Shown here one piece after another: positions 18,333 through 27,051 of a DNA stretch of 64,000 bases. How positions within the stretch are numbered: the first letter of the stretch is position 1; every line of letters begins with the position of its first letter. Position numbers and translations under genes: made by a program. Source of the stretch: Aliagarivorans taiwanensis DSM 22990 (GTDB taxonomy: Bacteria; Pseudomonadota; Gammaproteobacteria; Enterobacterales; Celerinatantimonadaceae); NCBI RefSeq assembly GCF_000429505.1, contig NZ_AUBZ01000020.1:39260-103259 (forward strand), written 5' to 3'. The notes under the pieces were generated by a model. It did no database searches and was not told where the DNA came from. It saw nothing but the letters and a program-made list of their open reading frames with translations.

Positions 18333-18929
18333 TCAGCAGGGTAGCGCTACTCCTTCTTTCTCTAGCCAACTAACCAAGCGTATCAGTGGTAATCCAATAA
18401 GGGTGTTTGGGTCATCGCCTAGCAATGCATCAAACAATACGATGCCCGAGCCTTCCGACTTAAAGCTCCCCGCACAGTTATAGGGCTGTTCGCTCTGCAA
18501 GTAACATTCAATTAGAGCCGGGTTGAGCTCACGAAACTTCACATCGAAGATCTCAACGGTGCTCGTCGTGCTCTGAGTGCGGCTGTTATGCAATGCCAGC
18601 CCAGTATAAAAGCGCACAGTTTTACCACTGGCTTTGCTGAGTTGGGCAATCGCGCCTTGGTGATCGCCGGGTTTTCCCAAGATCTCTTCATCTATTACAC
18701 ACACTTGATCGGAGCCGATGATCAGCGCATCGTCGAATTTATCGCTGCCTGCTTTAGCTTTTTCAATCGCCAGGCGTTCGACCAGTTGCTTGGCCGTTTC
18801 GTTTTGCAACGGCGATTCGTCAATATCTGGCGAAAAGCAGTCGAAGTTACTGACGACTTTGGCTAGAATCTGCTTTCGAAAAGGGGAGCTGGAAGCGAGT
18901 ACAATTTTTGGCTTGTTTTGCTTATTCAT
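18333..18929 (-). CDS. yceF: 7-methyl-GTP pyrophosphatase (Maf family, YceF)
   Basis: YceF is a Maf-type nucleoside triphosphate pyrophosphatase that prefers 7-methyl-GTP, a house-cleaning role. The 198-residue protein has ASSSPFRKQIL at the start, the Maf motif IIGSDQV and a closing LIGLPLIRLV segment. The position next to rluC and opposite yceD-rpmF-plsX matches E. coli. ATG 18929 gives MNKQNKPKIVLASSS. Confidence 0.93.
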   Translation of the reverse strand: MNKQNKPKIVLASSSPFRKQILAKVVSNFDCFSPDIDESPLQNETAKQLVERLAIEKAKAGSDKFDDALIIGSDQVCVIDEEILGKPGDHQGAIAQLSKASGKTVRFYTGLALHNSRTQSTTSTVEIFDVKFRELNPALIECYLQSEQPYNCAGSFKSEGSGIVLFDALLGDDPNTLIGLPLIRLVSWLEKEGVALPC

Positions 18930-19023
18930 GGTGTTTATTTGAGCTTGTGCTTAATTAAAATCCAGACAAGCATAATAAAGCTTCCCTAAACGCGTCAAAG
19001 TAGTGAAAAAATTAAGATTTGCT

Positions 19024-19052
19024 TTGACAGTAGATACACCGAACTATATGAT
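19024..19052 (+). promoter_or_regulatory. Sigma-70 promoter of the yceD-rpmF-fab cluster
   Basis: A consensus TTGACA (19024-19029) is followed after exactly 17 bases by TATGAT (19047-19052). Transcription would start near 19059-19060, only two or three bases before the yceD ATG at 19062. Confidence 0.8.
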
Positions 19053-19061
19053 GCGCGCCTT

Positions 19062-19592
19062 ATGCAGAAGGTGAAGTTACCAGTAGAAGTTGATCCGTTT
19101 AAGGCGGCGAAACGCAAGCTTGATTATCAGGGTTCCCTGGAAGTTAAGCAGGCTCCGCGCTTAATCGATGCAACTTTGAAAGTTAATAGTGATGTAGACG
19201 TCTGGTTACGCTTTGAAATTGACCCGCAAGGGTTGGTTGTCTTACAAGGCAAAGCTGTAACCGAGGTTGAATTGGAATGCCAGCGTTGTGGAAAGCCTTA
19301 CAGCTATGCGATCGACACTGAGTTTACCTATTCACCAGTCTGCTCTGAGAAGCAAATGGAGCTTCTTCCGGAAGAGTACGAAGTACTGGAACTCGATGAA
19401 AACGACATGTTTTCGCTTCATCGTTTGATTGAAGACGAATTACTGTTGTCGCTTCCATTAATTGCCATGCACGAGCTTAGCGAGTGTGAGGTAAAGGTGG
19501 AGCAACAATCGTTCGGAGTTATCGAGGAAAAGGCTGAGGAATCTCGACCAAATCCGTTTGCTGTGTTAGAAAGTTTGAAAAAGAAAGACTAG
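19062..19592 (+). CDS. yceD: YceD (DUF177), large ribosomal subunit rRNA accumulation protein
   Basis: YceD is a small acidic protein needed for normal 23S rRNA levels and is coupled to rpmF in many bacteria. The 176-residue protein begins MQKVKLPVEVDPFKAAKRKL, has the pair CQRCG near the middle and ends NPFAVLESLKKKD, all as in E. coli. The start is therefore secure, yet no Shine-Dalgarno sequence precedes it and the predicted transcript starts almost at the ATG. rpmF follows after 12 bases. Confidence 0.95.
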   Translation: MQKVKLPVEVDPFKAAKRKLDYQGSLEVKQAPRLIDATLKVNSDVDVWLRFEIDPQGLVVLQGKAVTEVELECQRCGKPYSYAIDTEFTYSPVCSEKQMELLPEEYEVLELDENDMFSLHRLIEDELLLSLPLIAMHELSECEVKVEQQSFGVIEEKAEESRPNPFAVLESLKKKD

Positions 19593-19604
19593 GAGACTGG
19601 GTCA

Positions 19605-19778
19605 ATGGCAGTTCAAAAAAGTAAAGTTACTCGTTCACGCCGTGGTATGCGTCGTTCACACGATGCCATCGAGAACAATGTTGCACTAACCACCGATGCG
19701 ACTTCAGGTGAAACTCACCGTCGTCATCACGTTACTGCAGACGGTTACTACCGCGGTAACAAGGTAATCAACAAGTAA
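19605..19778 (+). CDS. rpmF: 50S ribosomal protein L32
   Basis: This 57-codon gene encodes [20 protein letters not shown] and ends [11 protein letters not shown], the typical basic L32 of the large ribosomal subunit. AGGAGA stands before ATG 19605. It lies between yceD and plsX, so ribosome assembly and phospholipid synthesis genes share a transcript, as in E. coli. Confidence 0.97.
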   Translation: MAVQKSKVTRSRRGMRRSHDAIENNVALTTDATSGETHRRHHVTADGYYRGNKVINK

Positions 19779-19780
19779 GA

Positions 19781-19797
19781 TTTTGCACTTTGCAAAA
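19781..19797 (+). promoter_or_regulatory. Inverted repeat across the plsX start codon
   Basis: TTTTGCA (19781-19787) and TGCAAAA (19791-19797) are perfect complements with a 3-base CTT loop. The plsX TTG start (19790-19792) lies at the loop edge. In RNA this hairpin would cover the start site. Confidence 0.6.
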
Positions 19798-20812
19798 ACT
19801 TACTATTGCAGTTGATGCCATGGGGGGCGATTTCGGTCCCTCAGCTACGGTGCCTGCTATCAAGCAGGCACTCGCATTTCATCCCCACCTAAATATTCTT
19901 CTTTTTGGCGAGCGCCACGCTCTCAATCCCGAACTTATTAAGCACCAAATAGCCAAGCACCCGCGCTTGGAGTTTATCCATTGTGCCGACTCGGTTCGCT
20001 CAGATGATCGCCCGATTACCGCGCTGCGTGCTCGCAAAGACTCGTCAATGCGTCAGGCTCTTGAAGTGGTCAAGCAGGGAAGGGCGCAAGCTTGTGTGAG
20101 TGCTGGCAACACCGGGGCGTTAATGGCCTTGGCGAAATCGGTGCTTAAGCTGTTACCGGGTATTGAACGTCCAGCGCTGGTGACTGGCCTTCCCCGTGAA
20201 GGTGGCGGTGAAACCTTATTACTCGATCTTGGCGCAAATTCCAGCTGCGACTCCGAGATCTTGTCTCAATTTGCCATGATGGGCGCAGCCTTAGCCGAAG
20301 CGTGCGGGAAGGTGCAAAACCCGCGCGTAGCGCTACTCAATATCGGTGAAGAGCAAATCAAAGGCAACGATGTGGTTCGCCAAACGGCCCAGTTGCTAGA
20401 ATCCAGCTCAGGACTAAACTACGTTGGCTTTGTTGAGGGAAATCAACTATTTGCTAACAAGGCAGATGTTATTGTCTGTGACGGCTTTGTGGGCAATGTT
20501 GCGCTTAAAACCGCCGAAGGTGTCGCGCAATTGTTGCTTAGTAGGGTATCGCAGTCGACGGGCTCGTGGTGGCAACGCCTGTTGCTCAAAGTTTTCGCAC
20601 CGCAACTGGCGGGGTGGCTTTCAAATCTGAACCCCGACCAGTATAACGGTGCAAGTCTGTTAGGATTGCGCGGTATTGTTGTGAAGAGTCACGGCCACGC
20701 CGACCATCAAGCATTCTTTCAGGCGATAAATCAATCAGTTATTGAGGTTCAGCAACAAGTCCCTCAAAAAATTATCGATAAAATCGAAGCATTATTAACG
20801 GACAAAAACTAG
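19790..20812 (+). CDS. plsX: Phosphate acyltransferase PlsX
   Basis: PlsX converts acyl-ACP to acyl-phosphate, the acyl donor for the PlsY route of phospholipid synthesis. The 340-residue protein has the family N-terminus LTIAVDAMGGDFGPSATVPA, then VSAGNTGALMALAKSVL and VDGFVGNVALK-like CDGFVGNVALKTAEG. Because the conserved region starts five codons in, TTG 19790 is the only plausible start; upstream codons in frame hold no start and no clear Shine-Dalgarno sequence is present. Translation probably depends on ribosomes finishing rpmF 12 bases upstream. Confidence 0.94.
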   Translation: MQKLTIAVDAMGGDFGPSATVPAIKQALAFHPHLNILLFGERHALNPELIKHQIAKHPRLEFIHCADSVRSDDRPITALRARKDSSMRQALEVVKQGRAQACVSAGNTGALMALAKSVLKLLPGIERPALVTGLPREGGGETLLLDLGANSSCDSEILSQFAMMGAALAEACGKVQNPRVALLNIGEEQIKGNDVVRQTAQLLESSSGLNYVGFVEGNQLFANKADVIVCDGFVGNVALKTAEGVAQLLLSRVSQSTGSWWQRLLLKVFAPQLAGWLSNLNPDQYNGASLLGLRGIVVKSHGHADHQAFFQAINQSVIEVQQQVPQKIIDKIEALLTDKN

Positions 20813-20818
20813 TTATCT

Positions 20819-21778
20819 ATGTACGCGAAAATTCTCTCTACCGGTAGTTATCTCCCCCAGGCCGTTCGCACTAATGCTGATCTCGAACAAATGGTCGATA
20901 CCAGTGATCAGTGGATTACCGAACGTACCGGTATCAAGGAACGTCGAATTGCCGCCAAAGACGAATCGGTGGCCGATATGGGCTACCAGGCTGCACTGCG
21001 CGCGATTGAAGCGGCAGGTATCGATAAAAATAAAGTAGGCATGATTGTTCTTGCCACCACCTCCAACGAGAACGCCTTTCCGGCAGCTGCCTGTGAAGTA
21101 CAAGCCAAGCTTGAGCTAGACGGCGTACCGGCGTTTGACGTTGCCGCTGCCTGTGCAGGCTTTAGCTACGCGCTTAGCGTCGCCGAGCAGTTTGTGAAAA
21201 CCGGCCAGGTTGAATATGCGCTGGTGATCGGCGCAGACAAGCTCTCGCACATGTGTGATCCCGATGATCGCTCGACGATCATCTTGTTTGGCGATGGCGC
21301 TGGTGCGGTGCTGATCGGTGCCAGCGAAGAGCCGGGCATCTTGTCTACCCATATTCATGCGGATGGTCGCTATGGCGAACTGCTGAAACTGCCTCAACCA
21401 CGTCGTGGCATGAGTGGCTCAGAAATGGAGTCCTACATGTACATGAGTGGCAACGAGGTGTTTAAGGTGGCGGTAACCCGGCTGAGCCAGATCGTGGTTG
21501 AAACGCTACAAGCTAACGGCATTGATAAAACTGAGCTGGATTGGCTGGTGCCACATCAAGCCAATTTTCGAATTATCAAAGCTACCGCTAAGAAACTCTC
21601 CATGCCACTCGATAAAGTGGTACTCACCTTGGACCGTCACGGCAACACGTCGGCAGCCTCGGTGCCTATTGCGTTGGATGAGGCCGTTCGCGACGGACGT
21701 ATTCAACGTGGACAACTGGTATTGCTCGAAGCCTTCGGCGGCGGTTTCGCCTGGGGCAGTGCCCTTGTCAGATTCTAG
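20819..21778 (+). CDS. fabH: 3-oxoacyl-ACP synthase III FabH
   Basis: FabH starts fatty-acid synthesis by condensing acetyl-CoA with malonyl-ACP. The 319-residue protein has catalytic Cys112 in [13 protein letters not shown], the histidine in VPHQANFRI and the asparagine in [12 protein letters not shown], the complete Cys-His-Asn triad. It follows plsX by 6 bases and precedes fabD. Confidence 0.97.
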   Translation: MYAKILSTGSYLPQAVRTNADLEQMVDTSDQWITERTGIKERRIAAKDESVADMGYQAALRAIEAAGIDKNKVGMIVLATTSNENAFPAAACEVQAKLELDGVPAFDVAAACAGFSYALSVAEQFVKTGQVEYALVIGADKLSHMCDPDDRSTIILFGDGAGAVLIGASEEPGILSTHIHADGRYGELLKLPQPRRGMSGSEMESYMYMSGNEVFKVAVTRLSQIVVETLQANGIDKTELDWLVPHQANFRIIKATAKKLSMPLDKVVLTLDRHGNTSAASVPIALDEAVRDGRIQRGQLVLLEAFGGGFAWGSALVRF

Positions 21779-21798
21779 AAATTAACTCAGGAAAAGTT

Positions 21799-22728
21799 AT
21801 GAATAAATTTGCGTTTGTGTTCCCTGGTCAGGGCTCTCAAAGTGTTGGCATGTTGGCCGAGTTGATTGAGCAACACAAAATCGTAGCAGATACCTTTGCA
21901 GAAGCGTCAGCAACCTTAGGGTATGACCTGACAGCGCTGATTACTAATGGTCCAGCCGAAGAGCTGAACCAAACCCACCGCACTCAACCCGCCTTACTGG
22001 CCAGCTCCGTAGCCCTGTGGCGCCTGTGGAACGAATCAGGTGGCGCCCAGCCTCAACTGTTGGCCGGTCACAGCTTGGGTGAATACTCTGCGCTTTGCTG
22101 CGCAGGCGTTATCAGCTTCCCTGAAGCGCTGAAACTGGTTGAGCTACGTGGCCAACTGATGCAGCGCGCTGTGCCTGAAGGCGTAGGCGCAATGTCGGCC
22201 ATCATTGGTCTTGGCAATGAGCAAATCATCGCCGCCTGTGAGCAAGCGGCCGAAGAAGAAGTGGTAAGCGCGGTAAACTTCAACTCGCCGGGCCAAGTGG
22301 TTATCGCCGGTAACAAGGCCGCTGTTGAGCGTGCGAACGCACTGTGTAAAGAAGCAGGCGCCAAGCGTGCGTTGCCACTACCGGTTAGCGTTCCGTCGCA
22401 CTGTGCACTAATGAAGCCTGCAGCTGACGAGCTTGCCGCATACATCGAAGGCATCGAGTTTCAAGCGCCAAGTCTGCCGGTTATCAACAATGTTGATGTA
22501 ACTGCTGCAGAATCTGGCACTGAGATTAAAGGTGCATTGATTCGTCAGCTTTACAGCCCGGTCCGTTGGACCGAAACCGTTGAAGCGATGGTAGAGCAAG
22601 GCGTAGAGACCTTGGTTGAGTGTGGCCCGGGCAAGGTGCTTACCGGCTTGGCAAAACGTATTCATAAGCCGCTACAGGCAATCGCGATTAACGATAGTGC
22701 TTCGGTTAAAGCAGCGCTAAGTCTTTAA
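21799..22728 (+). CDS. fabD: Malonyl-CoA:ACP transacylase FabD
   Basis: FabD moves malonyl groups from CoA to ACP. The 309-residue protein has the N-terminal FPGQGSQSVGM motif and the nucleophile Ser92 in AGHSLGEYSAL, and later SVPSHCALM with the active-site histidine. AGGAAAAG precedes ATG 21799. It is part of the fabH-fabD-fabG unit. Confidence 0.97.
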   Translation: MNKFAFVFPGQGSQSVGMLAELIEQHKIVADTFAEASATLGYDLTALITNGPAEELNQTHRTQPALLASSVALWRLWNESGGAQPQLLAGHSLGEYSALCCAGVISFPEALKLVELRGQLMQRAVPEGVGAMSAIIGLGNEQIIAACEQAAEEEVVSAVNFNSPGQVVIAGNKAAVERANALCKEAGAKRALPLPVSVPSHCALMKPAADELAAYIEGIEFQAPSLPVINNVDVTAAESGTEIKGALIRQLYSPVRWTETVEAMVEQGVETLVECGPGKVLTGLAKRIHKPLQAIAINDSASVKAALSL

Positions 22729-22745
22729 GTTTAAGGAGATAGATA

Positions 22746-23480
22746 ATGTCACTGGAAGGGAAAATCGCCCTGGTCACTGGTGCCAGTCGCGGCATCGGTC
22801 GAGCGACTGCTGAAGAGCTGGTTGCTCGTGGTGCATTTGTTATTGGTACCGCCACATCTGAAGGCGGTGCGGCGGCGATTGGTGAATACTTGGGCGACAA
22901 AGGTGAAGGCCTGGCGCTTAATGTAACCAGCAGCGAGTCCATTGAGCAGCTGTTTGCCACCATTAAAGAAAAACATGGCGACATCGATATTCTGGTAAAC
23001 AACGCCGGCATTACCCGCGACAACCTGATGATGCGCATGAAAGAGGACGAGTGGCAGTCGATCATCGACACTAACCTGACCTCGGTGTTCCGCTTAAGTA
23101 AAGCTGTGCTGCGCGCCATGATGAAAAAGCGTAGCGGCCGCATTATTAACATTGGCTCGGTGGTGGGGACCATGGGCAACGCAGGGCAAACCAACTATGC
23201 GGCAGCGAAAGCAGGCCTGCTAGGTTTTACCCGTTCCTTGGCCCGTGAAGTTGCCTCCCGTGGCATTACCGTGAATGCGGTAGCCCCTGGCTTTATCGAG
23301 ACCGATATGACCCGCGCGCTTGATGATACTCAGCGCAAAGGCATTCTTGACCAAGTGCCGATGGCGCGTCTTGGTGACCCGACTGAGATTGCAAAAACCG
23401 TTGGCTTTTTAGCCAGCGACGATGCTGCTTACATCACCGGCGAAACCTTGCATGTCAACGGCGGCATGTACATGGTTTAA
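22746..23480 (+). CDS. fabG: 3-oxoacyl-ACP reductase FabG
   Basis: FabG is the NADPH-dependent reductase of the elongation cycle. The 244-residue short-chain dehydrogenase has the cofactor loop TGASRGIGRAT at residues 11-21, the NNAG motif (VNNAGITRDNL), and the catalytic serine plus YxxxK (NYAAAKAG). The length equals E. coli FabG. AAGGAG stands before ATG 22746. Confidence 0.97.
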   Translation: MSLEGKIALVTGASRGIGRATAEELVARGAFVIGTATSEGGAAAIGEYLGDKGEGLALNVTSSESIEQLFATIKEKHGDIDILVNNAGITRDNLMMRMKEDEWQSIIDTNLTSVFRLSKAVLRAMMKKRSGRIINIGSVVGTMGNAGQTNYAAAKAGLLGFTRSLAREVASRGITVNAVAPGFIETDMTRALDDTQRKGILDQVPMARLGDPTEIAKTVGFLASDDAAYITGETLHVNGGMYMV

Positions 23481-23645
23481 GCGATCACTAAGTTATTGTT
23501 CAAATAATTGATTGTTGGTCTGGACTGGATAACAATAATCGCCATAATCGTGGTTAGACCACAATAACAAGGCTTGCAAAGAAACCTTGTTTGAATACAC
23601 TAACGCAACAACGCAAGAGCGTATTTACTAAGGAAAAATATTGTC
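23481..23645 (+). promoter_or_regulatory. acpP upstream region with FadR-like palindrome, hairpin and promoter
   Basis: Three elements stand out. A near-palindrome TGGTTAGACCA at 23551-23561 (perfect arms GTGGT/ACCAC at 23550-23562) resembles the FadR operator core TGGTNNGACCA, and a further half-copy TGGTCT lies at 23516-23521. A 7-bp hairpin AACAAGG (23566-23572) with CCTTGTT (23585-23591) may end some fabG transcripts. TTGCAA (23574-23579) and TACACT (23596-23601), 16 bases apart, are a plausible promoter for acpP, which is usually expressed far above its neighbours. Confidence 0.5.
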
Positions 23646-23882
23646 ATGAGCACAATTGAAGAACGTGTTAAAAAAATCATCGTAGAGCAACTAGGTGTAG
23701 GCGAAGACGAAGTTAAAAACGAAGCGTCTTTCGTAGATGACCTGGGTGCTGATTCTCTAGACACCGTTGAGCTAGTGATGGCTTTGGAAGAAGAATTCGA
23801 CACTGAGATCCCAGACGAAGAAGCTGAAAAAATCACTACCGTTCAAGCTGCAATTGATTACGTTCTGAATAATCAAGACTAA
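23646..23882 (+). CDS. acpP: Acyl carrier protein
   Basis: AcpP carries growing acyl chains on a phosphopantetheine arm. The 78-residue acidic protein has the attachment site Ser37 in [14 protein letters not shown] and is almost identical to E. coli AcpP. AAGGA precedes ATG 23646. It is separated from fabG by 165 bases with its own likely promoter. Confidence 0.99.
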   Translation: MSTIEERVKKIIVEQLGVGEDEVKNEASFVDDLGADSLDTVELVMALEEEFDTEIPDEEAEKITTVQAAIDYVLNNQD

Positions 23883-23957
23883 TTGCAAGATGGGCGACAT
23901 TATGTCGCCCGTTTTGATTCCAACCGAAGAAATAAACATCCCCCCGGAGGCACACCC

Positions 23958-25202
23958 GTGACTAAGCGTAGAGTCGTCGTAACTGGCGTAGGTATGCTAT
24001 CACCTGTAGGTAATACCGCTGAACAAAGCTGGGAAGCTTTGCTGGCAGGTCAAAGTGGAATCTCTAACATTGAGCATTTCGATACGACTTTGTTCCCAAC
24101 CCGCTTTGCAGGTTTAGTTAAAGACTTTGACCGCGAGAAGTACATCAGCCGTAAAGACGCGCGCAAGATGGATGAGTTCATCCAGTACGGCGTTGCTGCT
24201 GGCCTTATGGCGATGGAAGATGCCTCTCTGGACATCACCGAAGAGAACGCTGAACGCGTTGGCGTTTCTATCGGTTCTGGTATTGGTGGTTTAGGCTTAA
24301 TTGAACAAAACCACGAGAATTACGTAAAGAATGGGCCACGTAAGATCAGCCCGTTCTTTGTGCCATCTACCATCATCAACATGGTATCTGGCCACTTATC
24401 GATTATGAAAGGCCTTAAAGGGCCAAACATCGCGGTGACCACCGCGTGTACCACTGGTGCCCACGCAATCGGCCTGGCGTCGCGTATGATTGCTTATGGC
24501 GATGCTGACGTGATGGTAGCTGGCGGTGCAGAAAAAGCGTCTACCCATTTGGGCATGGGCGGTTTTGGTGCTGCCAAAGCGCTGTCTACCCGTAACGATG
24601 AACCACAAAAAGCCAGTCGTCCATGGGATCAAGACCGCGATGGTTTTGTGCTAGGTGATGGCGCCGGTGTGGTGGTACTGGAAGAGTACGAAGCCGCCAA
24701 AGCGCGCGGTGCCAAGATCTACGCTGAGCTGATTGGTTTTGGTATGAGTGGCGATGCCTATCATATGACCTCGCCACCTGCAGACGGCGAAGGCGCAGCA
24801 CGCTCAATGCAGGCTGCGTTGAACGATGCTGACTTGGCACCAGAGCTGGTTGATTACATCAACGCTCACGGCACCTCGACGCCAGCAGGCGATATCGCGG
24901 AAACCAACGCGGTTAAGTCTGTCTTCGGAGAGCATGCCAAACAAGTGATGGTAAGCTCGACCAAATCGATGACTGGACACTTGTTGGGTGCTGCCGGTGC
25001 GGTAGAAGCGATTATCTCGGTACTGAGTATTCGTGACCAAGTTGCCCCGCCGACCATCAACTTGGAGAACCCAAGTGAAGGATGCGATTTGGACTACGTG
25101 ACTGGCCAAGCGCGTAAAGCCAAAATCGATTACGCACTGTCGAACTCGTTTGGCTTTGGCGGTACCAACGGTACACTGTTGTTTAAACGTGTAAGCGATT
25201 AA
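23958..25202 (+). CDS. fabF: 3-oxoacyl-ACP synthase II FabF
   Basis: FabF elongates acyl chains, notably palmitoleate to cis-vaccenate, and so helps set membrane fluidity at low temperature. The 414-residue protein has the catalytic cysteine in [13 protein letters not shown], the histidines in [13 protein letters not shown] and [11 protein letters not shown], and the end [14 protein letters not shown] chose GTG 23958, with GGAGG 7 bases before it, matching the family N-terminus; the in-frame ATG at 23883 would add 25 unrelated residues. Confidence 0.97.
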   Translation: MTKRRVVVTGVGMLSPVGNTAEQSWEALLAGQSGISNIEHFDTTLFPTRFAGLVKDFDREKYISRKDARKMDEFIQYGVAAGLMAMEDASLDITEENAERVGVSIGSGIGGLGLIEQNHENYVKNGPRKISPFFVPSTIINMVSGHLSIMKGLKGPNIAVTTACTTGAHAIGLASRMIAYGDADVMVAGGAEKASTHLGMGGFGAAKALSTRNDEPQKASRPWDQDRDGFVLGDGAGVVVLEEYEAAKARGAKIYAELIGFGMSGDAYHMTSPPADGEGAARSMQAALNDADLAPELVDYINAHGTSTPAGDIAETNAVKSVFGEHAKQVMVSSTKSMTGHLLGAAGAVEAIISVLSIRDQVAPPTINLENPSEGCDLDYVTGQARKAKIDYALSNSFGFGGTNGTLLFKRVSD

Positions 25203-25225
25203 ACTAAAAAAGAATATTGAGTTAT

Positions 25226-25256
25226 AAGCCTGATGTTCGCATCAGGCTTTTTTGTT
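25226..25256 (+). terminator. Terminator after fabF
   Basis: AAGCCTGATG (25226-25235) pairs with CATCAGGCTT (25240-25249) around a TTCG tetraloop, followed by TTTTTTG. This is a strong intrinsic terminator, so pabC and the genes after it need read-through or their own promoter. Confidence 0.93.
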
Positions 25257-25272
25257 TTTGGGGTAGCAGATC

Positions 25273-26061
25273 TTGTTTGTTGATTCAGTAGGCTTGCGTG
25301 ACCGCGCGCTGCAATATGGCGACGGCTTCTTTACCACCATCTTGGTCGAGAAGGGGCAACTGTGTTTGTGGCACTATCATCAAGCCCGGCTGGTCAGCCA
25401 TGCCCAAGCACTGGGGATAAGCCTGCCCGACATCGAGCAAATAAAAACCGAACTCGATGTGCGGGCGAACGAGTGCTCAAGGGGCGTGCTAAAGCTGTTG
25501 GTATCACGCGGTGAAGGCGGTAGGGCGTACAGCCCTACAGGGGCGAATGAGCCTGCGCTGGCTGTATATCTGTCTGACTACCCAAGTCATTATCAGCAGC
25601 TTCAGTCGACAGGATTACGCTTGGCTGACAGTGAACAGCCCCTTGCCAGCGGAGGGCAAGTCACTGGTTTAAAGACCCTTAACCGATTGGAACAAGTGCT
25701 GCTTCGCCGCGACGCTGAGCGCTTGGATGTTGATGAGTTAGTCTGCACCGACATTCGTGGAAACCTCGTCGAGGGAGTAAGCGCTAATATCTGCTTTCGC
25801 AAAGGCAATACACTGTACGTGCCTGCGCTAAGTTTTGCTGGAATAAAAGGCGTTCAACGCCAATGGATGATAGATAACGTTAAGGCGTCGCCGTTCAGGC
25901 TGGTGATTGACGAATTCCCCATCGCTCAACTGCGCGAGGCCGAAGAAATCATCGTCAGCAATGCCATTTTGCAGTTTGCTCCGGTAAAATCCTACAACCA
26001 ACGACACTACGACGATTTTTCTGCAACACAATGGCTTCTCTCTGCCGTTAACACATTATGA
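25273..26061 (+). CDS. pabC: Aminodeoxychorismate lyase PabC
   Basis: PabC releases p-aminobenzoate from aminodeoxychorismate for folate synthesis. The 262-residue class IV PLP enzyme has RALQYGDGFFTT near the start and the PLP lysine Lys134 in GLKTLNRLEQVLLR. The start is TTG 25273: an in-frame TAG at 25264 rules out anything further up, and GGGGTAG gives a weak ribosome site. It overlaps mltG by 4 bases (ATGA). Confidence 0.93.
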   Translation: MFVDSVGLRDRALQYGDGFFTTILVEKGQLCLWHYHQARLVSHAQALGISLPDIEQIKTELDVRANECSRGVLKLLVSRGEGGRAYSPTGANEPALAVYLSDYPSHYQQLQSTGLRLADSEQPLASGGQVTGLKTLNRLEQVLLRRDAERLDVDELVCTDIRGNLVEGVSANICFRKGNTLYVPALSFAGIKGVQRQWMIDNVKASPFRLVIDEFPIAQLREAEEIIVSNAILQFAPVKSYNQRHYDDFSATQWLLSAVNTL

Positions 26062-27050
26062 TAAAAAAGATAATTTTCGCCCTGATCGCATTAGGGCTGG
26101 TACTGGCTACGGCTGCTTTTTCCGCTAAACGCTTCGTCGCCCAACAATGGCAGTTGCCACGAGACGCCCAAGTAACCCAAGTGACCGTTAACCCCGGTGA
26201 CACCTACTACGCTGTTGCGAGCCGGGTGTTTGAACAATCCTTTGCTGGTGAATGGTGGCTACGCGCCTGGTTCCGCTTTAACCCTGAAACTGCTGGCGTG
26301 CGCAGCGGCACCTTTGCTGTCGACTCATCGCTAAGCCTGGAAGGTCTAAGTGATGTGCTGAGAAACGGCACCGAGATCCAACTTCAGGTAACCCTTGTGG
26401 AAGGCGAAACCTTCCAGCAGTTTTGGCAAAAGCTTAACGGCACTGAAGGGATCGTTGCCAGTGAGCTGACAGAGGCTGAGGTTGCAGAACTGCTTGGCTC
26501 CGAGCGAGACAAGTTAGAAGGCTTGCTGTTGCCTGAAACCTACTTCTTTGTCACTGATACGCCCGCAGAAGAGATCGTAAAACGCGCTTATCAGGCCTTG
26601 GAACAAGTGCTTGAAGCGCAATGGCAGGCTCGTGCTGAAGACCTGCCGATCAACAATGCTTACGAGGCCCTAATCTTAGCATCGATCATCGAAAAAGAGA
26701 CGGGTGCAAAACATGAGCGTCCGCGTATCGCCTCGGTATTTGTTAATCGACTAAATATTGGTATGCGGCTGCAAACCGATCCCACCGTTATCTATGGTAT
26801 GGGCGATCGCTATAACGGTCGGATCCGTCGCGCTGATTTACGCGAAGCCACGGCTTACAACACCTACGTGATCCCGGCGCTGCCGCCTACGCCGATTGCC
26901 ATGGCAAGCGAAGACGCGATCCACGCAGCGCTCAACCCCGAACACAGCCCGTATTTTTACTTTGTGGCCAAGGGCGGCGGTGAACACTATTTTTCTAAAA
27001 CACTTAAAGAGCACAACCGTGCTGTAAGAAAGTACATCTTGGGTAAGTAA
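26058..27050 (+). CDS. mltG: Endolytic peptidoglycan transglycosylase MltG
   Basis: MltG cuts nascent glycan strands and may set their length. The 330-residue protein has an N-terminal membrane helix (about residues 4-22), a LysM-like region with TVNPGDTYYAVASRVF, and the catalytic domain with Glu212 in ASIIEKETG followed by RLQTDPTVIYGMG-type sequence (MRLQTDPTVIYGMGDRY). The start overlaps the pabC stop, so the two are translationally coupled. Confidence 0.95.
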   Translation: MIKKIIFALIALGLVLATAAFSAKRFVAQQWQLPRDAQVTQVTVNPGDTYYAVASRVFEQSFAGEWWLRAWFRFNPETAGVRSGTFAVDSSLSLEGLSDVLRNGTEIQLQVTLVEGETFQQFWQKLNGTEGIVASELTEAEVAELLGSERDKLEGLLLPETYFFVTDTPAEEIVKRAYQALEQVLEAQWQARAEDLPINNAYEALILASIIEKETGAKHERPRIASVFVNRLNIGMRLQTDPTVIYGMGDRYNGRIRRADLREATAYNTYVIPALPPTPIAMASEDAIHAALNPEHSPYFYFVAKGGGEHYFSKTLKEHNRAVRKYILGK

Positions 27051-27051
27051 T

